From positions 68,495,470 to 68,559,469 of the forward strand of contig OX465284.1 in NCBI GenBank assembly GCA_949987705.1: a DNA stretch of 64,000 nucleotides. Direction: 5' to 3'. The notes below the pieces were generated by a model, which did no database searches, was not told the origin of the DNA, and was given only the letters and a program-made list of their open reading frames with translations. The stretch's first letter is position 1, and each line of letters opens with the position of its first letter. The translations under genes and the position numbers were made by a program. Source of the stretch: Thereva unica (taxonomy: Eukaryota; Arthropoda; Insecta; Diptera; Therevidae). This document shows, one piece after another, positions 1 to 10,390 of the stretch.

Positions 1-62
1 TCTTTAAAGGAAAATGAAAACCATAATAGTGTATGGGTAAGCTCGGCGTTCAAACAAGTTTG

Positions 63-296
63 TCAGAAAGATTGTGGGACATGTTTGTACGCATAAAACC
101 TTGTAGTGTATGGGGACCTAATCGCGTGCGGAAGTAATTTGGGCACTTTCACTTCATATGCCCTCTTCACAAGGTCGGCTTCGCGAAAGTGCCGAATACA
201 AACCACTGAATATTTTGTTGGTTGAAAATCTTTCCGGGGTATGGCGTGCAACCATAATTTTCTCAAATTTTCGTTATTTGGGAAAGCGAATGCGGA
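63..296 (-). pseudogene. THAP-domain exon, C-terminal half of the zinc finger (split gene)
   Basis: Minus-strand reading gives the second half of a THAP zinc finger: an FAFP motif, then LRKLWLHAIPRK, then VVCIRHF, which supplies the C-x2-H half of the C2CH zinc site, and a downstream LPHAI. THAP domains are DNA-binding modules of host regulators and of P-element-type transposases. The matching N-terminal half (CCVPGC) lies 9 kb away at 9301-9372, same strand, with a LINE and a Gypsy element between. The frame stops at 63-65, so a splice or truncation may follow. I cannot tell a host THAP gene from a domesticated or decayed transposase. The domain call is strong; the parent gene is unknown. 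Confidence 0.75.
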
Positions 297-435
297 TTTT
301 TTTTTATGTGATAGTCTAAGCTCAGGTGTCACCCTTTGTACTACTAGTACGTCATGTCGTTTAGGTCATGGTGTAATGTCCAGTAGTAAGCTTAGCTCGA
401 AAGATAGGGAGAAGGACATAATAGGTTAGGGGGAG
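297..435 (-). mobile_element. Jockey-like LINE copy 1, 3' end
   Basis: This is the 3' UTR end of a LINE on the minus strand. It ends in an A-rich tail (T tract at 299-307 on the plus strand) directly against the THAP coding sequence. The segment around GTACGTCATGTCGTTTAGG recurs at the 3' ends of the other copies near 27.1, 39.95 and 42.6 kb. The body resumes at 8151 after the Gypsy insertion. Confidence 0.75.
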
Positions 436-1087
436 TGTAATGAGCCTGTGCATTGCTCATTACGCCAAAAGTCCTTTTTTAATAGTTTATCCATAAATTA
501 TTTCTATAATTTCGGCCTTCACGTGTCATGGCACGTCTGGACAACGCCGACCGGAAACCATCAACATTTAGTAACCCGATCGGCGTCAATTTATTTCATT
601 AAATCCCAAATACTGAAGGGTAATCCGAAGCCCGAATAATGTTAACGCTGCTAAATTATCTGTAGTTGGCGCAAATTCTCATGAATTTCCAAAACGCGCG
701 AAAATGCAAATAACTGTTCCCTTTACTTATAGCCTTGAGCCGATCAAATTTCCTATTTGGCGCATGCACTTTTGTTTTAGCAAACTCTGCTAGATTTTCC
801 ACCTTTCTAGAGGTCTGGCTAAAAGAAGCGAGAGCCCCAAAAGGCAGTCGATCTAAAGAAGTGTCCGGGATAATAGCTACATATAAAATTGTTATCATTA
901 AACTAAAGTTAAGTGTCGAGAATAATCTTGATATAAAAGTTAAGTGCCGAAGATTTGTCATTGATAAAATAAATAAACAAAATTTTGAAGTGCTAATTGT
1001 GTCCCGTATTTTTACTAAAAAGTGGATTCTCCTCCCTGACCGCTTCTTCCCTCCGTATATAGAGGAAGCACGAGCGGCAGGATAACA
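436..1087 (+). repeat. Gypsy LTR, first (upstream) copy
   Basis: 652-bp LTR starting TGTAATGAGCC and ending in TAACA. It appears identical by eye to 1919-2570. The identity continues past the LTR only to 1109, the last base of an 18-nt primer-binding site (TGGTGTCAGGTGTGGGGT, 1092-1109), and then stops. The left flank, ending GGGGGAG, is LINE 3' UTR. Confidence 0.85.
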
Positions 1088-1109
1088 AATTTGGTGTCAG
1101 GTGTGGGGT

Positions 1110-1184
1110 TACAACAAATCTTTCTAATAACAATTAATCATTGTATTTTAATAGCTACTAAGCATATACATAGGTATATTATTT

Positions 1185-1223
<39 letters not shown>

Positions 1224-1918
1224 TGTTGGGATTTAGTTACATCTCCCTCTTTTTTTTTTTTTTATAAGGTATTACAGTATATTGTATTAAAGGAAATTGA
1301 TTTTGAGCTGAATTGATTTACATAATAAAATTTTTGTTTTGTTTTTTTTTTGTTTTTTTTTTTTAATATTTCAAGATATTATTTCTCCTTAATTTTCTTA
1401 TATTGATCCTACTTTATATCTTTCTTCTTTCAATATTTATTACCTAATTAAAAAAAAAATATGTATTTATTTATTATTTATCTTAAGTATTGATTTCTAT
1501 ATTATAAATTTATATTAAAGAAAAACATTTTTTGTTTGATTTAATTATTAGACTTATGGACCTACATTGTTTTGTATACATTTTTCTACTATTTTTCTTT
1601 TTTTTTTTACTTTTCGGTGCTGCTGTTAGCCTTGTTATCAATTGGTACCTCTTGCCATTGGGGTTTAATTGTAACTCGCTCAACTCGCGTCGTAGCTCCT
1701 TCGCAGTCCAATTCTCGTAATCTGACGATTCCATCATCGGTTGAATTTCACTTTTGAATAATTTTAGTTAATTTCACAATTGTCTAATATGACCACTACA
1801 ATAATTCTATAATTCAGAACTGTACAAACTTCCAAAAACCTTCTCTGCACATGCGCAGTTTTTAAGATCGAAAGTTTCTCTCACTTCCTTCGTGAAACTT
1901 TCTTTGTAAGAGGGAAGG
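1110..1918. other. Non-homologous segment between the two Gypsy LTRs
   Basis: 809 bp between the primer-binding site of the first LTR and the second LTR. It is very AT-rich, with poly-T tracts at about 1193-1220, 1250-1263 and 1338-1362. It ends in a purine-rich stretch (AAGAGGGAAGG) directly before the second LTR, which looks like a polypurine tract. It does not match the leader that follows the second LTR, so the two LTRs flank different internal sequences. It carries one short SAP-like ORF on the opposite strand. Confidence 0.6.
1510..1737 (-). CDS. SAP-domain-like short ORF
   Basis: 75-aa ORF whose first 40 residues read as a SAP motif: W-TAKELRRELSELQL, then NPNGKRYQLITRL. SAP domains bind DNA, and similar segments occur at the N-termini of some insect retroelement proteins. 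After residue 40 the reading is lysine-rich and looks non-coding. It runs opposite to the LTRs around it, so it is not this element's gag in the usual orientation. It may be the start of a spliced exon or a captured fragment. Confidence 0.5.
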   Translation of the reverse strand: MMESSDYENWTAKELRRELSELQLNPNGKRYQLITRLTAAPKSKKKKKNSRKMYTKQCRSISLIIKSNKKCFSLI

Positions 1919-2570
1919 TGTAATGAGCCTGTGCATTGCTCATTACGCCAAAAGTCCTTTTTTAATAGTTTATCCATAAATTATTTCTATAATTTCGGCC
2001 TTCACGTGTCATGGCACGTCTGGACAACGCCGACCGGAAACCATCAACATTTAGTAACCCGATCGGCGTCAATTTATTTCATTAAATCCCAAATACTGAA
2101 GGGTAATCCGAAGCCCGAATAATGTTAACGCTGCTAAATTATCTGTAGTTGGCGCAAATTCTCATGAATTTCCAAAACGCGCGAAAATGCAAATAACTGT
2201 TCCCTTTACTTATAGCCTTGAGCCGATCAAATTTCCTATTTGGCGCATGCACTTTTGTTTTAGCAAACTCTGCTAGATTTTCCACCTTTCTAGAGGTCTG
2301 GCTAAAAGAAGCGAGAGCCCCAAAAGGCAGTCGATCTAAAGAAGTGTCCGGGATAATAGCTACATATAAAATTGTTATCATTAAACTAAAGTTAAGTGTC
2401 GAGAATAATCTTGATATAAAAGTTAAGTGCCGAAGATTTGTCATTGATAAAATAAATAAACAAAATTTTGAAGTGCTAATTGTGTCCCGTATTTTTACTA
2501 AAAAGTGGATTCTCCTCCCTGACCGCTTCTTCCCTCCGTATATAGAGGAAGCACGAGCGGCAGGATAACA
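1919..2570 (+). repeat. Gypsy LTR, second copy
   Basis: 652-bp LTR matching 436-1087. It is followed by the primer-binding site and then the gag-pol region, so this copy acts as the 5' LTR of the coding element. No third LTR is found after pol. Confidence 0.85.
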
Positions 2571-2574
2571 AATT

Positions 2575-2592
2575 TGGTGTCAGGTGTGGGGT
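2575..2592 (+). promoter_or_regulatory. Primer-binding site, tRNA-Leu type
   Basis: TGGTGTCAGGTGTGGGGT begins 4 bp after the LTR. Its complement ends in CTGACACCA, the usual 3' end of tRNA-Leu, so leucine tRNA is the likely primer for minus-strand synthesis. Confidence 0.65.
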
Positions 2593-2813
2593 GTTTCTCA
2601 GGTGTTGATTAACAAAAGTGACAACACCGAGGATACCAATCCGTTAGAGGACAACGAACCAGCATTAACAGAAACAGTGTTAGTGACAGAGAAGAGGAGA
2701 ACAGAAAGGGAGTGATCAAAAAAAAAACCTTCCCAACGATTAAGAGGAAAATATTTAAGGCAGGCAGCCCGAAGTCACTGTCCAACAAAGTCAGCAGCTA
2801 ATTTTAATTGGTG

Positions 2814-2963
2814 ATGTGGAGAAATATTGCAGCTTTAATCAAGGACAAAGAAGAGATCCGGAAACTGGAGCGACCTTTAGAAGAAGACGAGAAAGCAGCC
2901 GATTTTTCCCTCAACATGTCCCTCAAGATCCAATTGGAAAATTTAATGACAAGTAACAAGTAA
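2814..2963 (+). CDS. Small leader ORF with possible 5' splice site
   Basis: 49-aa charged, helix-prone ORF starting MWRNIAALIKDKEEIRK in the Gypsy leader. Its stop overlaps a good splice donor (AACAAG/GTAAGT-like, near 2958-2965). It could be a first coding exon spliced toward gag or only a leader ORF. I do not recognise it. Confidence 0.3.
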   Translation: MWRNIAALIKDKEEIRKLERPLEEDEKAADFSLNMSLKIQLENLMTSNK

Positions 2964-3366
2964 GTTATATTAAGCTATTATAAAAAAAAGACATTACAAA
3001 ATATTTCTCCTTTCATTTTTCGTAACCACATCATTTTTATAATTATTGTGACAAATTATTTGAATTTTGTGTAAATTAAGAGTTTTATAATTCGGTGCGG
3101 TACTAAAGTGAACTTTTGAGTTTTTCTTTAATTTTTTCTTTCCCATATTGGATGTTTTAATTGTTCTCGAAGTTTTTGTCGCTTCCTACTATAAAAGTGA
3201 ACGCTTTAATTTTTTTTTCTCTTGAAGTGAATTTATTAGAACCATTTTATTTAATTTTCTTAGTACTAAATATTTCTCATTTCCTGCTCGTAGAGTGAAT
3301 GTTTAGATTTTGTAAAAGCGAAATTATTTCTCTTGTTCTATTATCGCCTTTGCGACTTTCAAGATA

Positions 3367-4455
3367 GTGAAGACACGGGCAAAAAACTATTCCACCGGAA
3401 TGCCGGGAAACGATTCCTTAGGAGCTGGTAGTGCCGAAAACCCCTCTAGCTTGGCGGGTACTATACGGTTAACTATAACCGATGCCCAAACCATGATCCC
3501 AGAGTACGATGGAGATTCCCAACTCTTGCATAAATTTACCAACTGCTGTGATGTACTCTTTTCAACTGCCAAAACTATCGCAGATCAAAACTTATTTCTT
3601 AATCTTTTAAAAACTAAATTAAACGGTCCCGCCTACGATGTTGCGAAATTCAGCACAGCCACCAATTGGGACGACTTAAAAAGGGAATTAATTGCTAACT
3701 TCGCAGATCATCGGCCAAGAGCTGCTATTCAAGCTCAACTAATGAAATGCAAGCAACTACCACGAGAAGAGTTTAGAGAATATTGTTTGAGAATTTCTAA
3801 AATTTTAGGGGAATTAAACGACTCCACCAACTCCAGCGTTAAAGATCCGGGTGCTTTACGATACCTTATTAAGGAAAACGAGGAAAATGCAATAAGGGCT
3901 TTCCAAGACGGTATCCGGAATGATCAGTTACGAATAATCGCTAAAACTAGGGACGAAAGTTGTCTACGAACCCTAATGAATTTCGTGCAAGAGCATGCTT
4001 CACGTATAGACGAAAATTCAGGTGACCCCAATAAAGGGAGAACAAACTCAGTTCCCATTTGCGAAGTTTGTCATAAAAAGGGCCACACAAAACATACTTG
4101 TTTCAAAAACAGAGCGTTACCTGTTTTTCCTTCAAATGTTCATCTTAAAAGGGAAGTACATCGCGTTACTTGTGAATATTGTAGAAGACCAAATCACCAC
4201 ATAACCGAATGTAGAACCAGACAACTTCACGAAAGATTGAGAGAGAATTCGAATCAACAACGACAGAGGCCTAACGAAAATTTTAGGCAATTTAACCCTT
4301 CATCTCCTGCCCCGAATCCCCCACAACAGCCCACTAGAATGAGACAAGTAAGGTGGACTGAAGTACCACGTCCGGAAAACGAGGAACAGCGGGAGGAAGA
4401 GAACGGCTCCCCTTCCCGCTTTCTAACCACAGAAGCCGTAATTCACGAAAACTAG
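3367..4455 (+). CDS. gag: Gypsy gag polyprotein
   Basis: 362-aa ORF. Gag builds the virus-like particle in the cytoplasm and packages element RNA. A capsid-like region (about residues 35-220, IPEYDGDSQLLHKF onward) is followed by two CCHC zinc knuckles: CEVCHKKGHTKHTC and CEYCRRPNHHITEC, both C-x2-C-x4-H-x4-C. The C-terminus is rich in Pro, Gln and Arg. Pol follows in the -1 frame relative to gag, consistent with -1 frameshifting, although I did not identify a slippery site. The ORF has no stops or obvious lesion. The start at 3367 is the first Met after a stop-rich leader. Confidence 0.85.
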   Translation: MKTRAKNYSTGMPGNDSLGAGSAENPSSLAGTIRLTITDAQTMIPEYDGDSQLLHKFTNCCDVLFSTAKTIADQNLFLNLLKTKLNGPAYDVAKFSTATNWDDLKRELIANFADHRPRAAIQAQLMKCKQLPREEFREYCLRISKILGELNDSTNSSVKDPGALRYLIKENEENAIRAFQDGIRNDQLRIIAKTRDESCLRTLMNFVQEHASRIDENSGDPNKGRTNSVPICEVCHKKGHTKHTCFKNRALPVFPSNVHLKREVHRVTCEYCRRPNHHITECRTRQLHERLRENSNQQRQRPNENFRQFNPSSPAPNPPQQPTRMRQVRWTEVPRPENEEQREEENGSPSRFLTTEAVIHEN

Positions 4456-7400
4456 AAATCTTTTCAATAAAAGTACCTTTTACCCTTGTAAATAAATCGG
4501 TTATAGTAAATTTGGAAACTTCAATTTCGAACAAAAAGTATAATAAATTTTTAGTAGATTCTGGCTCAGATATTAGTTGTCTTAAAGCCGCGGTTACTAG
4601 TGATGATGCCTGGGTGCACGAAGATAAAAAATGCGAAATTACTACTCTATATGGGGACTCAAGTTCTTTAGGAGTTTCCTACGCTACTATTCAGCTAAAA
4701 TTAGAAGACGGTACAGTGTCGATCGATCATCCTTTTCATGTACTACGTGATGACACAATACTTAAATATGATGGTCTCCTGGGTGGAGATTTTCTTACAA
4801 AGTATGTCTGCAATGTAAATTACCTTTATAGACATTTAGAAATCAACTTCTTTAACTACAAATTGCCTAAACACCAAGCCTTGGACTACAAGTTTGAAAA
4901 CCTCAAAAAGAACAAATTTATCAATGAACGAGAACAATTAATAAGTATAGAAGAAAAGAATCTGAGACAGAGAGGAGTATTTTTAAAAGGGAAAAAGGGT
5001 CATATCGAAAGAGAGGGAAGTCTCTTAGAAGACAAATCTGAATTTCTTAAACGGACTACTGCAAATCTAGGTGGAACTAAAAAGGCAAAAGCAAACAACA
5101 AATCAAATTATGAAAGGGAAACTGGCGAAATAGATAAACGAAAAGATTTTGAAGGGTTAGAAATCGTACCTGCGAATCCAGTGTCGCGAGACCCGATTTC
5201 AGTAAAAAACTATCCGACACATAGGTGTTCGATCACTACCTCGTCTGGGGATGTTACCGAATCTGTGTGCGGAAATACTGAAAACATCGAGATCAAGCGA
5301 AGTATTCAGGAAAATCGGAATGATACGACTCCTTCTTCATTCAATTTCTGTTCCGTTCAACTAAATAGTCAGAGCAAGACAAACCCTTGCACAAACGCTG
5401 AAGTATTAGATAAAAATAAAAATAATTATGAAACAGGTCATCCTCACCGATTGAGGAAAGCACTACCTGATCCCTTGTTGAAAAATGACTGGCTCCGCGA
5501 TCGGACAGCATTCAACATAAATCCGCACTTTACTTGTGCTGTAATTAACCCAAACGATAGCGCACCATATGGCGGGGAACTAAACAAAGTACCCATCGGT
5601 AAAATGCAAGGACGCGTTGAAGAAAATTCTTACAAGGAGGAAAAGAGAAGCTCCATCTTTATCAATAAGCACGGAAACACCGTGTACGGGAATGAACTAC
5701 AAGAAATTTCAAGGAAGGAAACAAATAAAGAAAAGAAATCAGAAAGGCGAAGTAACATAACTTTGCTTCCACGAAGCGAAACTATAATAGAACTACCAGT
5801 AAAATTTGATAGCGAAATGGTTTGCATGCAACAGGAAATACAACCAGGAATTTTTTTAGGAAACGTTTTAACTACACCTCAGAATAATTGTGCTAAGGTG
5901 CTTGTACTTAATTCAAACGAGTCCGCAGTGAATATTAAGAGCGAAGACATAAACCCTTGCTGGGAGGGTCTTCAAAATTTTAATCATGTTTCCTTAGACT
6001 ATGGTAAAGACCCGGTAAGAAATCGACTCAATAAACTCAAAGAATCCTTAGATCTAACACATTGCAACAAGGAGGAAGAAAATGCCATCCTAAATATTTG
6101 CCGGCACTATAACGACCTATTTTACCTAGAGGGTGACTACTTATCCTGCACGGATGTAATAACACATAATATTTCCACACCAGCCGACAAAGGTCCAATT
6201 TATGTAAAGCCATATAGATTACCTGTTTCTCAAAGAGAGGAAATAGATCGACAAATACAACAAATGTTGGATAATGATATAATCAGCCCCAGCAAAAGCC
6301 CGTGGAACTCACCTCTTCTACTGGTCCCCAAAAAGGCCGATAGTTCCGGGAATAAAAAATGGCGGGTCGTCATTGATTTTCGACGCTTGAATGAAATAAC
6401 TGTAGGCGACGCCTACCCATTACCGAATATCACAGATATTTTGGACCAGCTTGGGAAGTCCAAATACTTCTCTACTTTGGATCTGGCAAGTGGCTTCCAC
6501 CAGATCCCTATGAGTGAGACCGATAAAGAGAAAACGGCATTCTCGACCCCTTTCGGGCACTATCAATACAACAGAATGCCGTTTGGTTTAAAGGGAGCGC
6601 CAGCAACTTTCCAGAGGCTTATGAACTCTATTCTTACAGGTCTTCAAGGATTGCACTGTTTCGTGTATCTTGATGACATTGTCATTTATGGATACAATCT
6701 AGCGGAACATAACTCACGGCTCAGGCAGGTTTTAGATAGATTGCGGTGCAGTAATCTTAAACTCCAGCCGGAGAAGTGTCATTTTTTGCAAAAGGAAATT
6801 ATATATTTAGGGCATATAGTCAGCGAACATGGTGTATTCCCCGACCCTTCCAAAATCCAAGCAGTGAAGACATATCCAACACCTAGAAAGGCCAAGGATA
6901 TAAAAGCCTTCCTCGGATTTGTCGGATATTATAGGCGATTTATTCCGAACTTCGCCCAAGTATCAAAACCTTTAACAAAACTATTAAAAAAGGACACAGC
7001 CTTCATTTGGGACGGATTTTGCGACGAGGCATTCTCAACTCTTAAAAAGAAATTAATAACTGCTCCTATATTAGCTTACCCCGACTACGACAAAGAATTC
7101 AACGTTACAACGGATGCTAGTGATTTTGCTCTAGGTGCCGTTCTGTCTCAAGGGCCGATAGGCGAAGATCGACCGATAAGTTACGCTAGTAGAACTTTGA
7201 ACCAAGCGGAAATAAAATACTCCACAATCGAGAAGGAGCTCCTAGCAATCATTTATGCTATAAAACAGTTTAGGCCATATATTTACGGTCGCAAGTTTAC
7301 GGTCATCACCGATCATAAACCACTAACCTGGCTTATGAGCTTAAAGGACTGCTCTTCTCGTTTAATGAGATGGAGAATACGCTTGGAAGAGTATGATTAC

Positions 7401-8150
7401 ACCATCGTACATAAGCCCGGTCGACTAAACGCAAACGCCGATGCATTAAGCAGGATCACCATGGAAAAAGAAGGAAAGGAAGAACTGCCCGCAGTAAATG
7501 TTGTAACAAGGAATCAAGCCAGAGCCAACACTAAAATGTTGGATGAAATAAATTCAAATAAAAGAAAAACTAATCATACAGATACTCCAAATATCAATCA
7601 ATACCACATCAACGAAAATCCAAATTCTCTATTATACACTAATGTGCCTCAAAAGTTTTTCCTTTTACAACGAGAAGATGATCATATTGAACGCTCGCTT
7701 GCCGAAATTCTACCTAATTTAAGTGAAGAGCTTATTTTTGGCGAAATTATAACAAAGGTCTCGCATAAACATTCCTACATTATAGCTAAAAGTCCTATCC
7801 CGATGCGCACCGAAGAAGACCGTGATACGATTCTAAAAACTTTACATGAAATGCTCGAATATTGTAAGTTAAATAACTTAAATGAATTTCACGTATCTCT
7901 TCCTTCGTCGGAAACAGTCGTTTTTAAGATTCTAAAAAGGTGTTCTTCGTGCCAGAAAAATAAATTATCTAGAACACAAAAGATCCCAATGAAAATCACT
8001 ACAACTAGTATTAGGCCATTCGAAAAAGTATTTTTAGATATTGTTGGACCTTTACCGAATAGTTACGCGAACAATAAATATTTACTTACGTTCCAGGACG
8101 ATTTAACCAAATACTCAGAGGCTATTCCTCTCCCCAACACAGCACAGGAG
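4456..8150 (+). pseudogene. pol: Gypsy pol (PR-RT-RNase H-IN), integrase truncated
   Basis: The open frame runs on past the gag stop (first Met at 4512). Numbered from that Met, the aspartic protease motif VDSGSD has its Asp at residue 16. A poorly conserved spacer of about 350-400 residues comes next. RT carries VVIDFRRLN and the catalytic YLDD at 719-722. RNase H has TTDASDF with its Asp at 868, and HKPLTWL. Integrase has CSSCQKNK and the first core Asp in LDIVGPLP (residue 1176). The protein ends at TAQE; the second Asp and the Glu of the DDE triad are missing, and the last residues after 8150 are read from LINE DNA. The pol is therefore unable to integrate. RT and RNase H look intact. Confidence 0.85.
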
Positions 8151-9300
8151 TCAAGGGGGTGTTGCAGAAAGTGGCGATGAACCTTGCGTTTGAACTCTTG
8201 GATGTTGTATGAGTTCGGGAATACTGTCTTTGGAAGGTTGTTCCACAGACGAGTTGTTCTTGTTATAAACGAATTTCTAGATCGGAGTGTGCGCGAAGAT
8301 AAGGGCTGTAAACTGTGGGGGTGAGCCGAGCGGGCAAGTCTTGTGTTGCGGGAAAAATGTTGCCATGAGGTTACTTATTTCAGTGGAGCAATCATTATGA
8401 AAAAAACGATAAAATTTTGCTAGAGCTTCAACATTCCTACGGTGGCTTAATGAGTCAATTGAAAAGCAAATGGCGCTGTCACCAATAAGTTTGAGAGCGC
8501 GGTTTTGCACCTTGTCCAGCCAAGCTAAGATGGTTCTTGGGGCCCCGCCCAGATATACGAGTTATATTCAAGACGGGGACGAATGTAGGACTTGTAAATT
8601 ATAGCCCTGGCAGATGGCTGAAGGAGAAATTTGCACCTTTTGAGAAATCCTAGACACTGAGATGCTTGTTTAGCACTTTGGAATATGTGGTTATTCAAGC
8701 GCAGATCTTCAGCTAATGTTACGCCTAGGATGTTTAGAGAGGGTTCTGCCGTTACGGTCTTGTTGTCCACTGAAATAGAAAGCGGTTCGGTGCAAGTTTT
8801 ATTGGAGATGAGACAGTACTTGGTTTTTAATGCATTAAATTCGACACGGTTCTTGTGGCCCCAATCAAGAATTCGTTCGATGTTGATGGAATTGGTCAAC
8901 AGTTGGCGATGATGTAGACAAGGTCTGGCAAGCGCTTGTGTTACATTATCAAAACCATAGGAGTAACGTAGAGTACCGTCATCAGCAAAGCTGTGGAGTG
9001 AGTTGGAGGGGACTGAGAGCAGGTCATTTATAAAAACTAGGAAGAGAGCTGGTGATAGAATTGAGCCCTGGGGAACACCTGCGGAGATGTGGTGGTGGTC
9101 GGATTCGACGCCATCCAATACTACCTTGATTGAACGGCCTGAAAGGAAGCTCTCAATCCAGTTCTTCAGAACAGAGTCAATACCAATAGCTTGGAGTTTA
9201 GCCAACAGAGCGGAATGCCATACTCTGTCAAAAGCCTTGGAGATATCCAGAGCAACCAGACCAGATTCACCAAATCGGTGTATACTTCGGCTGATACGTT
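8151..9300 (-). mobile_element. Jockey-like LINE copy 1, RT C-terminal body (5' truncated)
   Basis: Minus-strand reverse transcriptase fragments (9205-8525 and 8510-8277) contain GVPQGSILSPALF, the catalytic FADDGTL, KTKYCLIS, LGVTL and IYKSYIRPRLEYNS, then the C-terminal SHRRNVEALAKFYRFFH. A frameshift near 8515 breaks the frame. The 5' end is truncated around 9300 against THAP coding sequence. It is the right-hand part of the LINE whose 3' tail is at 297-435. The Jockey/CR1-type assignment is from motif memory. Confidence 0.8.
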
Positions 9301-9372
9301 TTCAACGGCTTCATCTTTTCTGGTTTTGTCGTAATTAGAACGACAACCCGGTACGCAACAACGTCGAGGCAT
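9301..9372 (-). pseudogene. THAP-domain exon, N-terminal half
   Basis: Starts with Met at 9372 and reads MPRRCCVPGCRSNYDKTRKD, the classic THAP start with C-x4-C. It is cut within about 25 residues by the 5' end of LINE copy 1. It pairs with 63-296. The break point lies in the loop between the two halves of the zinc finger. Together they show that the LINE landed inside a THAP exon. Confidence 0.75.
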
Positions 9373-9869
9373 TTTATATTTATTTAATAAAAAAAATACT
9401 AACTACGTAAGCTGATCAAATACTAACTACTCAATTAAATAAATGAAAAAAATAAACATGCACAAGAAGCAAGCAAATACTATATAAAAAGATAGCCGTA
9501 TCCCCGCTTAGAAATCTGAAATTAAAATAAAAGTGAGGACGAAATTAGAAAAAAGACTAGATAGGCAAAAAGATTACAGATAATATTGATACTGGAAAGT
9601 TCATTGTCACAAGCGCCAGTTTTCGAGACTATTTTCTCTTCATTGGCGCCTATAACTAGGTAGTAGGTTCTGCCCATTCTTAAAAAGACATATTAGACAG
9701 ATCCTGAAAATTGGGATGAGTTTTCATCGAAAGAAATGCCTGATATCAGGCCTTATTTAATTTACGCTATTTTATTGTTATTTCAAGAAATTACACTAAT
9801 TTCAAGAAAGACATTAAAATTAAATTAAAATACCTAATAACTATAAGTTTTTCCAAAAAGATTGATAAT
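9373..9869. other. No recognised feature
   Basis: AT-rich sequence upstream of the THAP start codon. It could hold the promoter or 5' UTR of that gene. I see no ORF, repeat or clear core promoter in it. Confidence 0.5.
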
Positions 9870-10093
9870 GCCGGGTTTCCACCAAACAGACAAAACAAGA
9901 AACAGAAACAAAAACTGTTTTTGCCAACAGAAATGTCAATGTTTTGTAAGAATCGAACAATTTTGAAAACATTTTTGTCGGAGAATAGTGTTTTTATAAA
10001 CAAAACACTGTCCCATTTCGAGTGGGTAAATCAAAACAAACAAAAATTTTAAAAACAAAACAGTTTTTTAAAACTGTCTGGTGGAAACCCGGC
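9870..10093. mobile_element. MITE with GCCGGGTTTCCACCA termini
   Basis: 224-bp element. The left terminus GCCGGGTTTCCACCAAACAG is the inverse of the right terminus CTGTCTGGTGGAAACCCGGC with one indel. It is flanked by ATAAT on both sides (9865-9869 and 10094-10098), a likely 5-bp TSD. It has no coding capacity. Confidence 0.85.
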
Positions 10094-10390
10094 ATAATGA
10101 ATCCAGCACTTACCCAAAAATCCCTTGCTTCCGAAATATATGTATAACCCCAGACGGATGTTACAACAGAATTTAAGCATGCACTTGTAATTTATGTAAT
10201 TTCATGTAAATTTTTTTTTTCAATTTTCCCTATAAACAAAAAAACCTAACCTAAAATCACTTATTCACTGATATTTTATAATTAAAACACTATACCACTA
10301 AATCACTCAGTGATTACCAGTCAGTGTTTCCTTCGTTTCCGCTGATCGACGAGGTCTAGACAGCTGTCCAAGATCCATTGGTGCGTTCGT

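Larger units (their letters stand above)
2571..8150 (+). mobile_element. Ty3/Gypsy retrotransposon, internal region truncated in integrase
   Basis: Leader (2593-3366), gag (3367-4455) and pol (about 4456-8150) in the order gag-PR-RT-RNase H-IN. Pol stops inside the integrase core at 8150, where the host LINE resumes with TCAAGGGGG. There is no env-like ORF and no 3' LTR. The left flank ends GGAG (432-435) and the last element bases are also GGAG (8147-8150), so the break sits at a 4-bp match to the probable target site. Confidence 0.85.

Noticed and set aside
656..1085. 101-116 aa ORFs duplicated at 2139-2568
   Set aside because: They lie inside the LTR copies and overlap on opposite strands; no domain or codon signal.
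4456..8150. Env-carrying errantivirus
   Set aside because: No third ORF follows pol; the element breaks off in integrase and runs into LINE DNA.
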